Positions 28,952 through 37,720 are shown, counted from the stretch's first letter. The stretch is 64,000 nucleotides of DNA from an uncultured Sphingomonas sp. (GCF_913777625.1 NZ_CAJYTI010000026.1:1-64000), one strand, 5' to 3'. Translations and numbers: made by a program. The notes: generated by a model not told the origin, from the letters alone.

Positions 28952-30037
28952 TTAGAACGCGCCCATGTCGAAGCTGTCGAACAGCCCCTCGCCCTGGCCG
29001 GGCGCGCGCGTGGTGGATTGGGTGAACTGGTCGAGCTCGAGCGTGCCATAGGCGCGCAGGTGACGGACGAAGAACGCCCAGTTGCGATAGGCGATGAAGA
29101 CCGCGCCGACGCCCAGCGTGCACACGACCAGCGCGGCGGTGCCGAAGATCAGCTTCAGCCATTCCTTGGTGCTGGCGGTGAACTCGAACTCGAGGTCCCC
29201 GAGCGACAACCCGCTGATCACCTTGCGGAAATAGGCGGCATAGAAGGCGGTGGCGACGAGCCCCAGCAGCACGAAGAACGCGAGATAGAGCAGCACGGCG
29301 AAGATCGCGAAGCCGACAATCGGTGTGGGGGACTGGTTGTGGACGCTGACCGCGGTCGCGATTCCCAAGGAAGCCACCACACCCAGTACCAGCGCGATCG
29401 GCAGCAGGTAGAACAGCAGGTAGCGCCCCATCAGCCCGTCGGTGTTCGCGCGCGAAACGAACCGGAAAGGACCGAAGCTCATCGCGTTCCAGCGCTTGTT
29501 CCACAGCGTGACCAGCGACCAGGGGACGAGCAGGCCGAAGGCGATGCCGCCCAGCATCGTCCGCCACAGATAGGACAGGCCGTAGCGAAAGCCCTGATCG
29601 TCGCTGCCGCCGCGGATGCCGTGCCAATAGGTGCGGCTCAGCCGGTAGCGCAGCGCCCGGAAGATCGCGACTCCGCCCAGGCCGAGCAGCACGACGTAGA
29701 AAAGCATCGCCAGGAAGAAGACGGCGAGATGCGCCTGCATGGTGCCCTGCGCCGCGAGCACGCCCATCAGCAGCTGGATGCCGCCCAGCGGCAGGAACAG
29801 CAGCACCATGACCAGCACATAGCCGATCAGCAGCTCCAGCCCGGTGCCGGTCCATTCCAGCTGGTCGTCGATGAAGCGGGTATGGCTCCACAGATATTGC
29901 CGGGTGCGGGTGCGGGCCCAGAAATTGTAGATGCCCAGCGTGACGATCGTCAGCAGCAGGTTGGTGAATGCGATCGGCGCATAGTCGCGCCACGAGCCGG
30001 TGAATTCGAACGCCCCGCGCTCGCCATGCTGATCCAT
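28952..30037 (-). CDS. DUF898 (YjgN) family membrane protein
   Basis: 361 residues with about eight hydrophobic segments and the family N-terminus FEFTGSWRDY...LLLTIVTLGIYNFWARTRTRQYLW, which recurs in shortened form as YRLSRTYWHGIRGG. Inner-membrane protein of unknown function. It often sits upstream of an M48 peptidase, as here. Confidence 0.88.
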   Translation of the reverse strand: MDQHGERGAFEFTGSWRDYAPIAFTNLLLTIVTLGIYNFWARTRTRQYLWSHTRFIDDQLEWTGTGLELLIGYVLVMVLLFLPLGGIQLLMGVLAAQGTMQAHLAVFFLAMLFYVVLLGLGGVAIFRALRYRLSRTYWHGIRGGSDDQGFRYGLSYLWRTMLGGIAFGLLVPWSLVTLWNKRWNAMSFGPFRFVSRANTDGLMGRYLLFYLLPIALVLGVVASLGIATAVSVHNQSPTPIVGFAIFAVLLYLAFFVLLGLVATAFYAAYFRKVISGLSLGDLEFEFTASTKEWLKLIFGTAALVVCTLGVGAVFIAYRNWAFFVRHLRAYGTLELDQFTQSTTRAPGQGEGLFDSFDMGAF

Positions 30038-30096
30038 ACCTGCGTCCCCCTTGGCCGCCCATCCAATAGCGGCCAGGGGTTTACGTCAAGTAAGGA

Positions 30097-30993
30097 TCAC
30101 TGCACCGCTTTGAACGTATCGCACTGGCGCGGGTCGCCGGTGTCGAGCCCGCGCTTCAGCCAGGCCATGCGCTGCGCCGAGGTGCCGTGGGTGAAGCTGT
30201 CCGGCACCACCGTGCCCTGGGCTTCCTTCTGCAGCGTGTCGTCGCCGATCGCGTTCGCTGCCGTCATGCCTTCCTCGATGTCGCCGGGCTCGAGCCGGTC
30301 GCGGTTGCGCGCGGCCCACACGCCGGCATAGCAATCCGCCTGGAGCTCCAGCTTCACCGACAGGCGGTTGCCCTCGGTCTTGGAGCCGCGGGCCTGGGCC
30401 TGCGAGACCTCGGTCGAAGTGCCGAGCAGGTCCTGGACATGGTGCCCCATCTCGTGCGCGATCACGTAATCACGCGCGAAATCGCCCTTGGCGCCGAAGC
30501 GGTTCTGCAGCTCGTCGAAAAAGGCGGTGTCGATATACACGCCCTTGTCGCTCGGGCAGTAGAAGGGGCCGACCGCCGAGGTCGCCGCGCCGCAGCCGGT
30601 ATTGGCGCCGCCCTGGAAGAAGTTGATCGTCGCGGGGCGATAATCGTCGCGGCCCATTTCCTGGAAGATCTTCGCCCAGGTGAGATCGGTGCTGCGCATC
30701 ACCCGACACGCCTCCAGCCGGCGTTCGTTGACGCGGCAGACCTGCTGGCCGGACTGGCCCGCGGTGGGCGAGCGCCCGGCGCTGCCGCCGCCGCTCTGCC
30801 CCAGCATGCCGCCGCCGCCGCCCAGGCCGAACATCACCAGCGCGATGATGCCGATCAGCACGATCCCGCCGCAACCCATGCCGCGGCCGAGGAACATCGG
30901 CAGCAGCCCGAGCAGCGGGAAGCCGCCGCCCCCGCCGCCGCCCGAGCCCAGGTCGCGGGCATTGTCGGTAGGATCCAGATCGTCGAGCCGCAT
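30097..30993 (-). CDS. YpfJ-type neutral zinc metallopeptidase
   Basis: 298 residues from ATG 30993 (MRLDDLDPTDN). Short acidic start, a Gly-rich stretch, one membrane helix (GIVLIGIIALVMFGL), then the extracytoplasmic domain with ...CPSDKGVYID, HEMGHHVQDLLG zinc motif and LELQADCYAGVWA Glu region. Family PF04228. Substrate unknown. Part of the envelope gene run on the minus strand. Confidence 0.9.
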   Translation of the reverse strand: MRLDDLDPTDNARDLGSGGGGGGGFPLLGLLPMFLGRGMGCGGIVLIGIIALVMFGLGGGGGMLGQSGGGSAGRSPTAGQSGQQVCRVNERRLEACRVMRSTDLTWAKIFQEMGRDDYRPATINFFQGGANTGCGAATSAVGPFYCPSDKGVYIDTAFFDELQNRFGAKGDFARDYVIAHEMGHHVQDLLGTSTEVSQAQARGSKTEGNRLSVKLELQADCYAGVWAARNRDRLEPGDIEEGMTAANAIGDDTLQKEAQGTVVPDSFTHGTSAQRMAWLKRGLDTGDPRQCDTFKAVQ

Positions 30994-31106
30994 CGGGCCT
31001 CCCCTTCGTTTGTCAGCCGTCACAATGCGTCAGGCCGGCTTGCGTTGCACGGCCCATATCAAGCTTCGTATTGCTCCGCAGCATGGGATGGGCCACATCG
31101 TGCGCC

Positions 31107-32255
31107 ATGGCCGATGCTGAGTCTCGCCCGCACCGCCGCCGCCATGCCGCACCAGGCATGCCGTTGCCGGATACCGTCGCGTTGGTGCTGCAGGGTGGGG
31201 GCGCGCTCGGCAGCTTCCAGGCCGGGGTGATCGAGGAACTCGCCAGCGCTCAGATCGAGGTCGACTGGGTCGCCGGCATCTCGATCGGCGCGGTCAACGC
31301 CGCCCTGTTCGCCGGCAATCCGCCCGAGAAGCGACTGGGGGCGATCCGCGCCTTCTGGGAGCAGGTAACCTCGGCGCTGCCCGATTTCTCGCTGCCGATG
31401 AACGACCAGTTGCGTGAGATCAGCCATGAATGGTCGGCGAGCGCGGTGATGTTCGGCGGCGTGCCGGGCTTTTTCCGCCCGCGCCCGATCCCGCCGGCCT
31501 TCGCGGTGCCGGGCACGCCCGAGGCGCTGAGCTTCTACGATACCAGCCCCTTGCTCGAGACGCTCGATCGGCTGATCGACTGGGACCTGCTCAACAACGG
31601 GCCGGTTCGGCTTTCGGTGGGCGCGGTCAATCTGCACAGCGGCAACTTCCGCTATTTCGACACGCGCGACGAACGCATCGACGCGCGGCACATCATGGCG
31701 TCTGGTGCGTTGCCGCCGGGGCTGCCGCCGGTCGAGATCGACGGTTGCTGGTATTGGGACGGGGGACTCGTCTCGAATACCCCGCTTACCCATGTCCTCG
31801 ATCGGCAGGAGGCCGAGATGCTCGTCTTCCAGGTCGACCTGTTCCCCGCCGAGAACGCGCTGCCGCGCACGATCATGGACGTGCTGGGCCGCGAGAAGGA
31901 AATCCGCTTCTCCAGCCGCACCCGCGCGATTTCGGACGAGCGGATGCGGCTGCGCAAGGCGCGCGAGACGGTGAAGGCGCTGCTCGACAAGCTGCCCGAG
32001 CACATCGCCGACGAGCCCGAGGTGAAGGCGGTGCGCGACCTGGTGACCGAATATCCGGTCAACGTCGTGCAGCTGATCTACCGCGCCAAGCTGTGGGAAG
32101 GCGGCTCGCGCGACTATGAATTCTCCGCGCGGACGATGCACGAGCATTGGGAGGCCGGCCGCATGGCCGTGGCCGAGAGCATGGCCAACAGCCGGCTCGT
32201 CGCGCAGAACATCCTCGACGGCAAGACCGCCGCCTTCGATCTCACCCAGCGTTAA
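31107..32255 (+). CDS. Patatin-like phospholipase with DUF3734 tail
   Basis: 382 residues from ATG 31107. Patatin catalytic dyad: oxyanion LQGGGALGSFQAGV, nucleophile Ser in GISIGAVN, Asp in YWDGGLVSNTP. The C-terminal SRTRAISDERMRLRKAR region is the DUF3734 extension. Such proteins often sit beside 3-hydroxybutyrate dehydrogenase and have been suggested to act in polyhydroxybutyrate turnover; here bdhA follows after 9 bp. Confidence 0.88.
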   Translation: MADAESRPHRRRHAAPGMPLPDTVALVLQGGGALGSFQAGVIEELASAQIEVDWVAGISIGAVNAALFAGNPPEKRLGAIRAFWEQVTSALPDFSLPMNDQLREISHEWSASAVMFGGVPGFFRPRPIPPAFAVPGTPEALSFYDTSPLLETLDRLIDWDLLNNGPVRLSVGAVNLHSGNFRYFDTRDERIDARHIMASGALPPGLPPVEIDGCWYWDGGLVSNTPLTHVLDRQEAEMLVFQVDLFPAENALPRTIMDVLGREKEIRFSSRTRAISDERMRLRKARETVKALLDKLPEHIADEPEVKAVRDLVTEYPVNVVQLIYRAKLWEGGSRDYEFSARTMHEHWEAGRMAVAESMANSRLVAQNILDGKTAAFDLTQR

Positions 32256-32264
32256 CAAGGGAGT

Positions 32265-33056
32265 ATGCCGATGTTCCTCAAGGGCAAGTCCGCGATCGTT
32301 ACCGGCTCCACCTCGGGCATCGGCCTGGCCTATGCCAAGGCGCTCGCCGCCGAGGGGGCGAACGTGCTGATCAACGGCTTCGGCGATGCCGATGCGATCG
32401 AGAAGGAGCGGGCGGCGCTCGCCGAGACCAGCGGCGGCAAGGCGCTGTACGACGCCGCCGACATGACCAAGCCCGAGGCGATCGCCGCGATGGTGGCGCG
32501 CGCCGAGAGCGAGTTCGGTGCGGTCGACATCGTGATCTCGAACGCCGGCATCCAGCATGTCGCGCCGATCGACGAATTCCCGATCGAGAAGTGGGACGCG
32601 ATTCTCGCGATCAACCTCAGCTCGACCTTCCACCTGATGCGCGCGGCGATTCCGGGCATGAAGGCGCGCAAATGGGGCCGGATCATCTCGACCGCCTCCG
32701 CGCACAGCCTGGTCGCCAGCCCGAACAAGGCAGCCTATGTCGCCGCCAAGCACGGCCTTGCCGGCCTCACCAAGACGGCGGCGCTGGAAGTGGCGACGCA
32801 CGGCATCACGGTGAACTGCATCTCGCCGGGCTATGTCTGGACGCCGCTGGTCGAGAACCAGATTCCCGACACGATGAAGACGCGGGGGCTGACCCGCGAG
32901 CAGGTGATCAACGACGTGCTGCTCGATGCCCAGCCGACCAAGGAGTTCGTGCTGCCCGAGCAGGTGGCGGCGCTCGCCCTGTTCCTGTGCCGCGACGAGG
33001 CCGCGCAGATCACCGGATCGAACTATTCGATCGACGGCGGCTGGACCGCCGAATGA
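32265..33056 (+). CDS. bdhA: 3-Hydroxybutyrate dehydrogenase
   Basis: 263 residues, short-chain dehydrogenase. NAD site TGSTSGIGLAYAKALA, NAGIQHVAPI, catalytic Ser in STASAHSLVASP and YVAAKHG (Tyr/Lys), plus the QPTKEFV segment typical of D-3-hydroxybutyrate dehydrogenases. Oxidises 3-hydroxybutyrate to acetoacetate. RBS AAGGGAG. Its stop overlaps the next start (ATGA). Confidence 0.92.
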   Translation: MPMFLKGKSAIVTGSTSGIGLAYAKALAAEGANVLINGFGDADAIEKERAALAETSGGKALYDAADMTKPEAIAAMVARAESEFGAVDIVISNAGIQHVAPIDEFPIEKWDAILAINLSSTFHLMRAAIPGMKARKWGRIISTASAHSLVASPNKAAYVAAKHGLAGLTKTAALEVATHGITVNCISPGYVWTPLVENQIPDTMKTRGLTREQVINDVLLDAQPTKEFVLPEQVAALALFLCRDEAAQITGSNYSIDGGWTAE

Positions 33057-33679
33057 TGCTGCGCACGGGTGTCGTCCTCGGTCTCGGCGCGGCGCTGGCG
33101 GGATGCAGCATTTACCGCGAGGCGACCACGCCGGGCATGGACATCAGCCACAACTGGCGCCGCACCGCGACCGATGCCGATCGCGAGAAGCTGCGCAACT
33201 GGCGCAAGGCGTGGAGCGAGGCGCTGCCCCTCGCCCGTGCCGCCGATGCCAAGCGGATCGACGGCGACCCCGAACTGTTCGACCCCGATCGGGCGCAGGC
33301 GGACGCGATGCCGCCCGCCGGCGCCTATCGCTGCCGCACGTACAAGCTGGGGGGCGGCGGCACCGCGGTCAGCGCGATCGTCGCCTATGACTGGCGGCCC
33401 TGCTCGATCGTCGAGGACGGCCAGGTCCGCCATTTCCGGATCGAGGGCGGGGTCCAGCGGCCCGACGGCAATCTGTTCCCCGACGTGAAGGCACGCGTGA
33501 CCTTCATCGGCACGCTGGAAGTGGGGGACGACGCCGCACCGCTCCGCTACGGGCTCGACAACAAGCGCAACCTGATCGGCTATGCCGAGCGGATCGGCGA
33601 GAAGCGCTGGCGGCTGGTGCTGCCGTTCCCGGGCTTCGAATCGAAGCTGGACGTGATCGAGATCGTGCCCGCGGCGTAA
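33053..33679 (+). CDS. DUF4893 lipoprotein (copy 1)
   Basis: 208 residues; MMLRTGVVLGLGAALAGC is a lipoprotein signal with lipobox ALAGC. The body has the family sequence NWRRTATDADREKLRNWRKAW, ELFDPDRAQ, PPAGAYRCRTYKLGG and a C-terminal EKRWRLVLPFPGFESKLDVIEIVP. Function is unknown. It overlaps bdhA by 4 bp and so belongs to the patatin-bdhA transcript. A second member lies at 37904. Confidence 0.85.
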   Translation: MMLRTGVVLGLGAALAGCSIYREATTPGMDISHNWRRTATDADREKLRNWRKAWSEALPLARAADAKRIDGDPELFDPDRAQADAMPPAGAYRCRTYKLGGGGTAVSAIVAYDWRPCSIVEDGQVRHFRIEGGVQRPDGNLFPDVKARVTFIGTLEVGDDAAPLRYGLDNKRNLIGYAERIGEKRWRLVLPFPGFESKLDVIEIVPAA

Positions 33680-33744
33680 CCAGCATGGTTTGACAGCGGC
33701 GCCGGCAGGCGAGACACTCCCCGCATGACCGACAAGGGGGTGCC

Positions 33745-35064
33745 ATGTTCACGTCTTTCCTGCTGGCCGGGGCAATGAGCCTCGGTACGCCCGCCGCTGC
33801 TGCTGCCGGCGCCGATCCGGTGCGCGAGGCGACGGCCAGGGCGATGCCGCAGCTGATGGCGCTCTACCGCGACCTCCACGCCAATCCCGAGCTCAGCCTG
33901 CACGAGGTGAAGACGGCCGCCAAGCTTGCCGCCGCGGCGCGCGAGGCGGGCTATGAGGTCACCGAGAAGGTGGGCGGCACCGGCGTCGTCGCGGTACTGC
34001 GCAACGGCGCGGGGCCGGTGCTGCTGATCCGCGCCGACATGGACGGGCTGCCGGTGGTCGAGAATACCGGGCTGCCCTTCGCCTCCAAGGTACGCGCGAC
34101 GACCGACGAGGGCATCGAGAGCGGCGTGATGCATGCCTGCGGCCACGACACCCACATGGCGAGCTGGGTCGGCACGCTGCGCAACCTGGCGGCGATGAGG
34201 AACCAGTGGCACGGCACCGTCGTGATGATCGCCCAGCCCGCCGAGGAGCGCGGGCGCGGCGCCAAGGCCATGCTCGACGACGGGCTGTTCACCCGCTTCC
34301 CGCGGCCCGCCTACGCCATCGCCTTCCACGACAGCGCCAGCCTGCCCGCCGGGCAGATCGGCAGCACGCCGGGCTATGCGCTGGCCAATGTCGATTCGGT
34401 CGACCTGGTGGTGAAGGGCGTGGGGGGGCATGGCGCCTATCCGCACACCACCAAGGATCCGATCGTGCTCGCCGCGCGGATCGTCACCACGCTGCAGACG
34501 CTGGTCTCGCGCGAGATGGACCCGCAGCAGCCGGCGGTGGTGACGGTGGGGGCGATTCATGGCGGATCGAAGCACAACATCATCGGCAACGACGTGACGA
34601 TGCTGCTCACCGTTCGCAGCTTCACGCCGGAGTCGCGCAAGCAGCTGCTCGACGGCATCGCCCGCATCGCCCGCGGCGAGGCGATCGCGGCCGGCGTGCC
34701 CGAGGATCGCATGCCGGTGGTGACGGTGAAGGACGAATATACGCCCGCCACCTTCAACACCCAGCCGCTCGCCGGGCGGCTGCAAGGGCTGTTCACCGCG
34801 CGCTTCGGCAAGGACCGGGTGGTCGAGCCCAAGGCGGTGATGGGTGGCGAGGATTTCAGCCGCTACTGGCTGGCCGACCAGCGCATCCAGAGCACGATCT
34901 TCTGGGTCGGCGGCGTGCCGCAGGCCAAGTGGGACGCGGCGCAGGGCGGCAAGGCGATGCTGCCCTCGCTCCACAGCGCCGAATGGGCGCCCGATGCCGA
35001 AGCGGTGGTCAGCACCGCGACCGAGGCGCTGACTGCGGCGGCGCTGGATATCCTGAAGCGGTAG
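33745..35064 (+). CDS. M20 family amidohydrolase / peptidase, secreted
   Basis: 439 residues with signal peptide (FTSFLLAGAMSLGTPAAA). M20D metal residues: ACGHDTHMA with Cys/His, QPAEERGRGA with Glu-Glu, AFHDSAS with His, and MGGEDFSRY near the end. Members cleave N-acyl amino acids or aminobenzoyl-type amides. Periplasmic location is inferred. The physiological substrate is unknown. RBS AAGGGGG precedes ATG 33745. Confidence 0.9.
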   Translation: MFTSFLLAGAMSLGTPAAAAAGADPVREATARAMPQLMALYRDLHANPELSLHEVKTAAKLAAAAREAGYEVTEKVGGTGVVAVLRNGAGPVLLIRADMDGLPVVENTGLPFASKVRATTDEGIESGVMHACGHDTHMASWVGTLRNLAAMRNQWHGTVVMIAQPAEERGRGAKAMLDDGLFTRFPRPAYAIAFHDSASLPAGQIGSTPGYALANVDSVDLVVKGVGGHGAYPHTTKDPIVLAARIVTTLQTLVSREMDPQQPAVVTVGAIHGGSKHNIIGNDVTMLLTVRSFTPESRKQLLDGIARIARGEAIAAGVPEDRMPVVTVKDEYTPATFNTQPLAGRLQGLFTARFGKDRVVEPKAVMGGEDFSRYWLADQRIQSTIFWVGGVPQAKWDAAQGGKAMLPSLHSAEWAPDAEAVVSTATEALTAAALDILKR

Positions 35065-35079
35065 GGAAGGGGCTCTTCA

Positions 35080-35210
35080 ATCCTCCCCCGCCAGGGGGAG
35101 GTGGCGCGCGAAGCGCGACGGAGGGGGCGGACGCACGCCGCTCGAGAGGGCCTGGCATCCTCCCCCTCCGAGCCGCTGCGCGGCCCACCTCCCCCTGGCG
35201 GGGGAGGATT
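35080..35210. repeat. Extragenic palindromic pair, family C (after M20 gene)
   Basis: CCTCCCCCGCCAGGGGGAGG and CCACCTCCCCCTGGCGGGGGAGG outer arms with inner GCGCGACGGAGGGGG and CCCCCTCCGAGCCGCTGCGC. The arrangement matches the copy at 23879. It lies between convergent genes. Confidence 0.75.
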
Positions 35211-35225
35211 AACCTGCGGAACCCC

Positions 35226-35852
35226 TCAGAGCTTGCCGAACACCGCCTCATAGCCGGCGACGTCGCCGGCCGCGAGCAAGCGGGCCTGCTCGATCCAGCG
35301 GTCGCGGGTCATGCGGCCCTGGAAATTGCCGAGCTGCGCATCGAGCGCCTGTGCGGCCGCCGGGTCGAGCGCGGCGAGCTGGGCGAGGCGGGTGATGCCG
35401 AGCTCGTTGAGCCGCGCCGCGAGCTTCGGCCCTACGCCCTTCAGCCGGGTGAGGTCATCGGCCCCGCCCTCGGCGACAGGCGCGGGCTCGGCATTGGTAT
35501 CGGCAGCGAGCGCCGCAGTCGCTGCGGCGACGGGCGCGGCGGCGGGGATCGGCTCGTCGTCGAGGCGGGTGGGGTCGGCGACCACCGGCGCACTGGGCGG
35601 CGGCGCCTCGGGCGCGCTCGGCGGCGGCGTCAGCGTCGCGATCGGTTCGGGGGCATCGGCGACCTTGAGTTCGCCGCGTTCCTCCAGCTCCGTACGGGCG
35701 TGGCGACGCTTGGCCGCAAGCCGCGCACCCCAGATCAGCACGAACAGCGCCAGCGCGACGCCCAGCGCGATCAGCACGAAGGAGGTGGTCAGCCAGCCGT
35801 TCGCGCTGTTGGCGGCCACGGCGCCATAGCCTTGGGAAACCTGATCATTCAT
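35226..35852 (-). CDS. Membrane-anchored helix-hairpin-helix protein
   Basis: 208 residues from ATG 35852 (MNDQVSQGYGAVAAN). One membrane helix at about 20-42 (WLTTSFVLIALGVALALFVLIW), a Pro/Ala-rich disordered linker, then a C-terminal HhH domain LTRLKGVGPKLAARLNELGI with a following helix pair. Such HhH tails occur in many alphaproteobacterial membrane proteins. The linker may give it reach; whether the domain binds DNA is unknown. The track ORF to 36128 reads into a low-complexity tract and is rejected. Confidence 0.75.
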   Translation of the reverse strand: MNDQVSQGYGAVAANSANGWLTTSFVLIALGVALALFVLIWGARLAAKRRHARTELEERGELKVADAPEPIATLTPPPSAPEAPPPSAPVVADPTRLDDEPIPAAAPVAAATAALAADTNAEPAPVAEGGADDLTRLKGVGPKLAARLNELGITRLAQLAALDPAAAQALDAQLGNFQGRMTRDRWIEQARLLAAGDVAGYEAVFGKL

Positions 35853-36542
35853 GCTCGCCGCTCCAACACTTCGGTTGCACGCCTCTTCCCTTAGCGTGCC
35901 CAGCGGGTTCGTCCAGACGCGCCGGCGGGTATGGGAGAGGTGTGGCCCGGCAACGACGGCGTCGACGGCGCTGCCACAGGCCGCAACGACGATTAGTTGG
36001 ACGGCTTCGCGGATGCAGCCGACAACGGCAGCAACGGCAGCAACGGCAACGGCAGCAGCAACAGCAAAGGCAACGGCGGCTACGGCAACGGCGGCGACGA
36101 CAAGGGCAACGATCGACAGCCGCCCCAACGGTCGACGCCTACGGTCGACGCCTAAGGTCGACGGCTAGGGCCGATCGGTAAACCTGCGGCAACCGAGGCG
36201 AAGGCATGGCGCGCCGCCGGTTGGGGGCGCCACGGAGACGGGGCCCCGCCGGTACCGCTCCTGGGCGCATGGCCAAGCCCTCGCGTGAACCAGGGTGCGG
36301 CTCCAGATCCCGTCTGCGCGCAAACGCGGAGGAGAGTTGCGGGTCTGCCGGAGCACCACCCCCGACAGACCCGTCCCCCGCGCTTGCGCGCTGCGGGTTT
36401 TGCGGGAGGGGGTTAAGGCCCGCGCCACCCGTTCTTAGCCGAAGCGCTCGCGCCCGGCGCTGTTGGCTGGGTCGCGTCTTCGTGCACCGGTGGTTCTAGC
36501 CTAGTCGGCGCGGCTTTGGGCGCGGACCTCGTCCGAAGCGGA
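35853..36542. other. 690-bp gene-free region with low-complexity tract
   Basis: No convincing gene between the HhH protein (start) and the globin (stop). The first 300 bp hold a CGGCAA/CGGCAG-rich tract (separate entry). The rest (36180-36540) has only weak ORFs of odd composition on both strands; I see no tRNA, riboswitch or repeat that I recognise. Confidence 0.5.
35931..36155 (+). pseudogene. Low-complexity Gly/Asn/Ser-rich reading frame with in-frame TAG
   Basis: Read from ATG 35931, the frame gives MGEVWPGNDGVDGAA...NDD, a TAG at 35994, then DNGSNGSNGNGSSNSKGNGG and a run to TAA at 36153-36155. The DNA is built from CGGCAA/CGGCAG units, and the end has GGTCGACGCCTA-like copies, one just past the stop. 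Both halves share a Gly/Asn/Asp bias, so this may be a decayed low-complexity gene. No good ribosome site is seen, so it may never have been coding. Confidence 0.3.
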
Positions 36543-36959
36543 TCAACCCGCGGCGGCCTCGGCCGCGGTGCGGGCCTGCACCGCCATGGCGCGGCACATG
36601 CGGTGCAGCGCCTCGCTCATCTGGCGGGCCGTCTCGGGGTCCAGCCCCGGATCGGCGCCGATCGCGCGGTCCATCGCGTGCGCCCATTGCGCCGCGGTAT
36701 GGCCGGTGACCTTGAGCTGGCGATGAAAGCCCATGATGCACATGCCGGGCCGTGCCTCGAACCAGTCGCGCGGGCCGCCGAGCCAGGCGACCAGGAAGCG
36801 GGTGAGCGAATGGCGCAGCGCGGTCAGGTCCGGCTGGTGCATCGCGTGGAGGGCGGCATAGGCCGGGTCCTGCTCGACCAGGTCGTAGAAGCGGTCGACG
36901 ATGGCGCGGACAGGCGCTTCGCCGCCAAGACGATCAAAGGGCAGGGAGGATTCGGACAT
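36543..36959 (-). CDS. Group II-like truncated haemoglobin
   Basis: 138 residues. Bacterial globin pattern: FDRLGGEAPVRAIVDRFYDLVEQDP, ALHAMHQPDL, RHSLTRFLVAWLGGP (WLGGP is typical of group II), FHRQLKVTGHTAAQW with the proximal His in GFHRQL and Trp in QWAHAM. Such globins bind oxygen or nitric oxide and can act in NO or ROS defence. The upstream FNR/FixK-like box puts it in a possible low-oxygen regulon. The usual RH before the proximal histidine is FH here. Confidence 0.88.
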   Translation of the reverse strand: MSESSLPFDRLGGEAPVRAIVDRFYDLVEQDPAYAALHAMHQPDLTALRHSLTRFLVAWLGGPRDWFEARPGMCIMGFHRQLKVTGHTAAQWAHAMDRAIGADPGLDPETARQMSEALHRMCRAMAVQARTAAEAAAG

Positions 36960-36995
36960 GGGATGCGCCTGTAGCGCAAATCCGCAGCGGGCGCG

Positions 36996-37009
36996 TTGAC
37001 GCGAATCAA
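36996..37009. promoter_or_regulatory. FNR/FixK-type box upstream of globin
   Basis: TTGACGCGAATCAA, inside CGTTGACGCGAATCAACG with perfect 6-bp arms, matches TTGAT-N4-ATCAA except one base. Its centre is about 43 bp before the globin ATG. If the centre is at -41.5, the transcript would start within a few bases of the ATG, i.e. nearly leaderless. Confidence 0.65.
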
Positions 37010-37051
37010 CGGCGATGCCGCCCTCCCGGTCGGGGAGGGCGGCAGGCTGGA

Positions 37052-37720
37052 TCAGAAGTGCGCGATCACACCCGCCATCGGGCGGAAGCTCTTCGCGTCG
37101 TTGAACGTGTTCATTTCCAGGCGCAGGCGCAGGCCGCTGCGGCCGGTGATGCCGCCCAGGCCGATGTCCTTCGGGCCGACCTCGACGCCGATGCCGTAGG
37201 TGACGGCGTTATAGTCGCGGCGGGTATCGGCAACCTTGTCGAAGTTCACCCACTGATAGCCGACCTTGCCGTAGATCAGGCCGCTGTCACCGGCGCGGAA
37301 CCCGAAACGGCCGGCGACGCCATATTCCCAGTCGATGTCGCCGCTCACGCCCTTGGCGACGTTACCTTCGGCGCCGACGAAGACCGGGCCCAGCGGCACG
37401 TTGACGCCGGCGACGCCCTGCACCAGCGCGCCGTCGAGGCGATACTTGTTCGGCGGGATCGGGATGCCGGCATTGGACTGGCGGTCGAACCGCTCCCAGC
37501 CGCCGAGCACGCCGACATAGGGCTCGATGCCGAATGCCTTGGAACCGTCCGGCGAACGCGGGGTCTCGCTGTCCTGCGCGGCGGTCGGGGTGCTCGTGGT
37601 GGTGGTGTCGGCCGACGTGGTCGCCGCGGTGCCGGAACCGGTGGTCATGTCCTGCGCGAAGGCGGGGACGGCGAAAGGAAGCGCGGCAGCGGCTGCCGCG
37701 ACGGCGATGATCGTACGCAT
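37052..37720 (-). CDS. Outer-membrane beta-barrel protein (OmpA/opacity-like)
   Basis: 222 residues from ATG 37720. Signal peptide MRTIIAVAAAAAALPFAVPAFAQ, then a Thr/Ser/Ala stretch, then alternating amphipathic strands (IEPYVGVLGGWERFD, FVGAEGNVAK, GVAGRFGFRAG, IYGKVGYQWV) ending in MAGVIAHF with C-terminal Phe, the mark for BAM assembly. Likely an eight-stranded barrel; function is unknown. Opposed to the longer track ORF by the signal peptide. Confidence 0.8.
   Translation of the reverse strand: MRTIIAVAAAAAALPFAVPAFAQDMTTGSGTAATTSADTTTTSTPTAAQDSETPRSPDGSKAFGIEPYVGVLGGWERFDRQSNAGIPIPPNKYRLDGALVQGVAGVNVPLGPVFVGAEGNVAKGVSGDIDWEYGVAGRFGFRAGDSGLIYGKVGYQWVNFDKVADTRRDYNAVTYGIGVEVGPKDIGLGGITGRSGLRLRLEMNTFNDAKSFRPMAGVIAHF

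Noticed and set aside
35853-36128. N-terminal extension of the HhH protein ORF to 36128
   Set aside because: Extension reads Ala/Val runs from the CGGCAA tract; ATG 35852 followed by the membrane helix is a better start.
35947-36165. Tract considered as a CRISPR array
   Set aside because: Units are 6-bp simple repeats with no uniform spacers or repeat length; no cas genes.
36165-36428. 87-residue minus ORF in the same gap
   Set aside because: No recognisable features and unusual composition.
36206-36499. 97-residue plus ORF (MARRRLGAPRRRG...)
   Set aside because: Arg/Pro/Gly-rich with no ribosome site or domain; likely chance in GC-rich gap.
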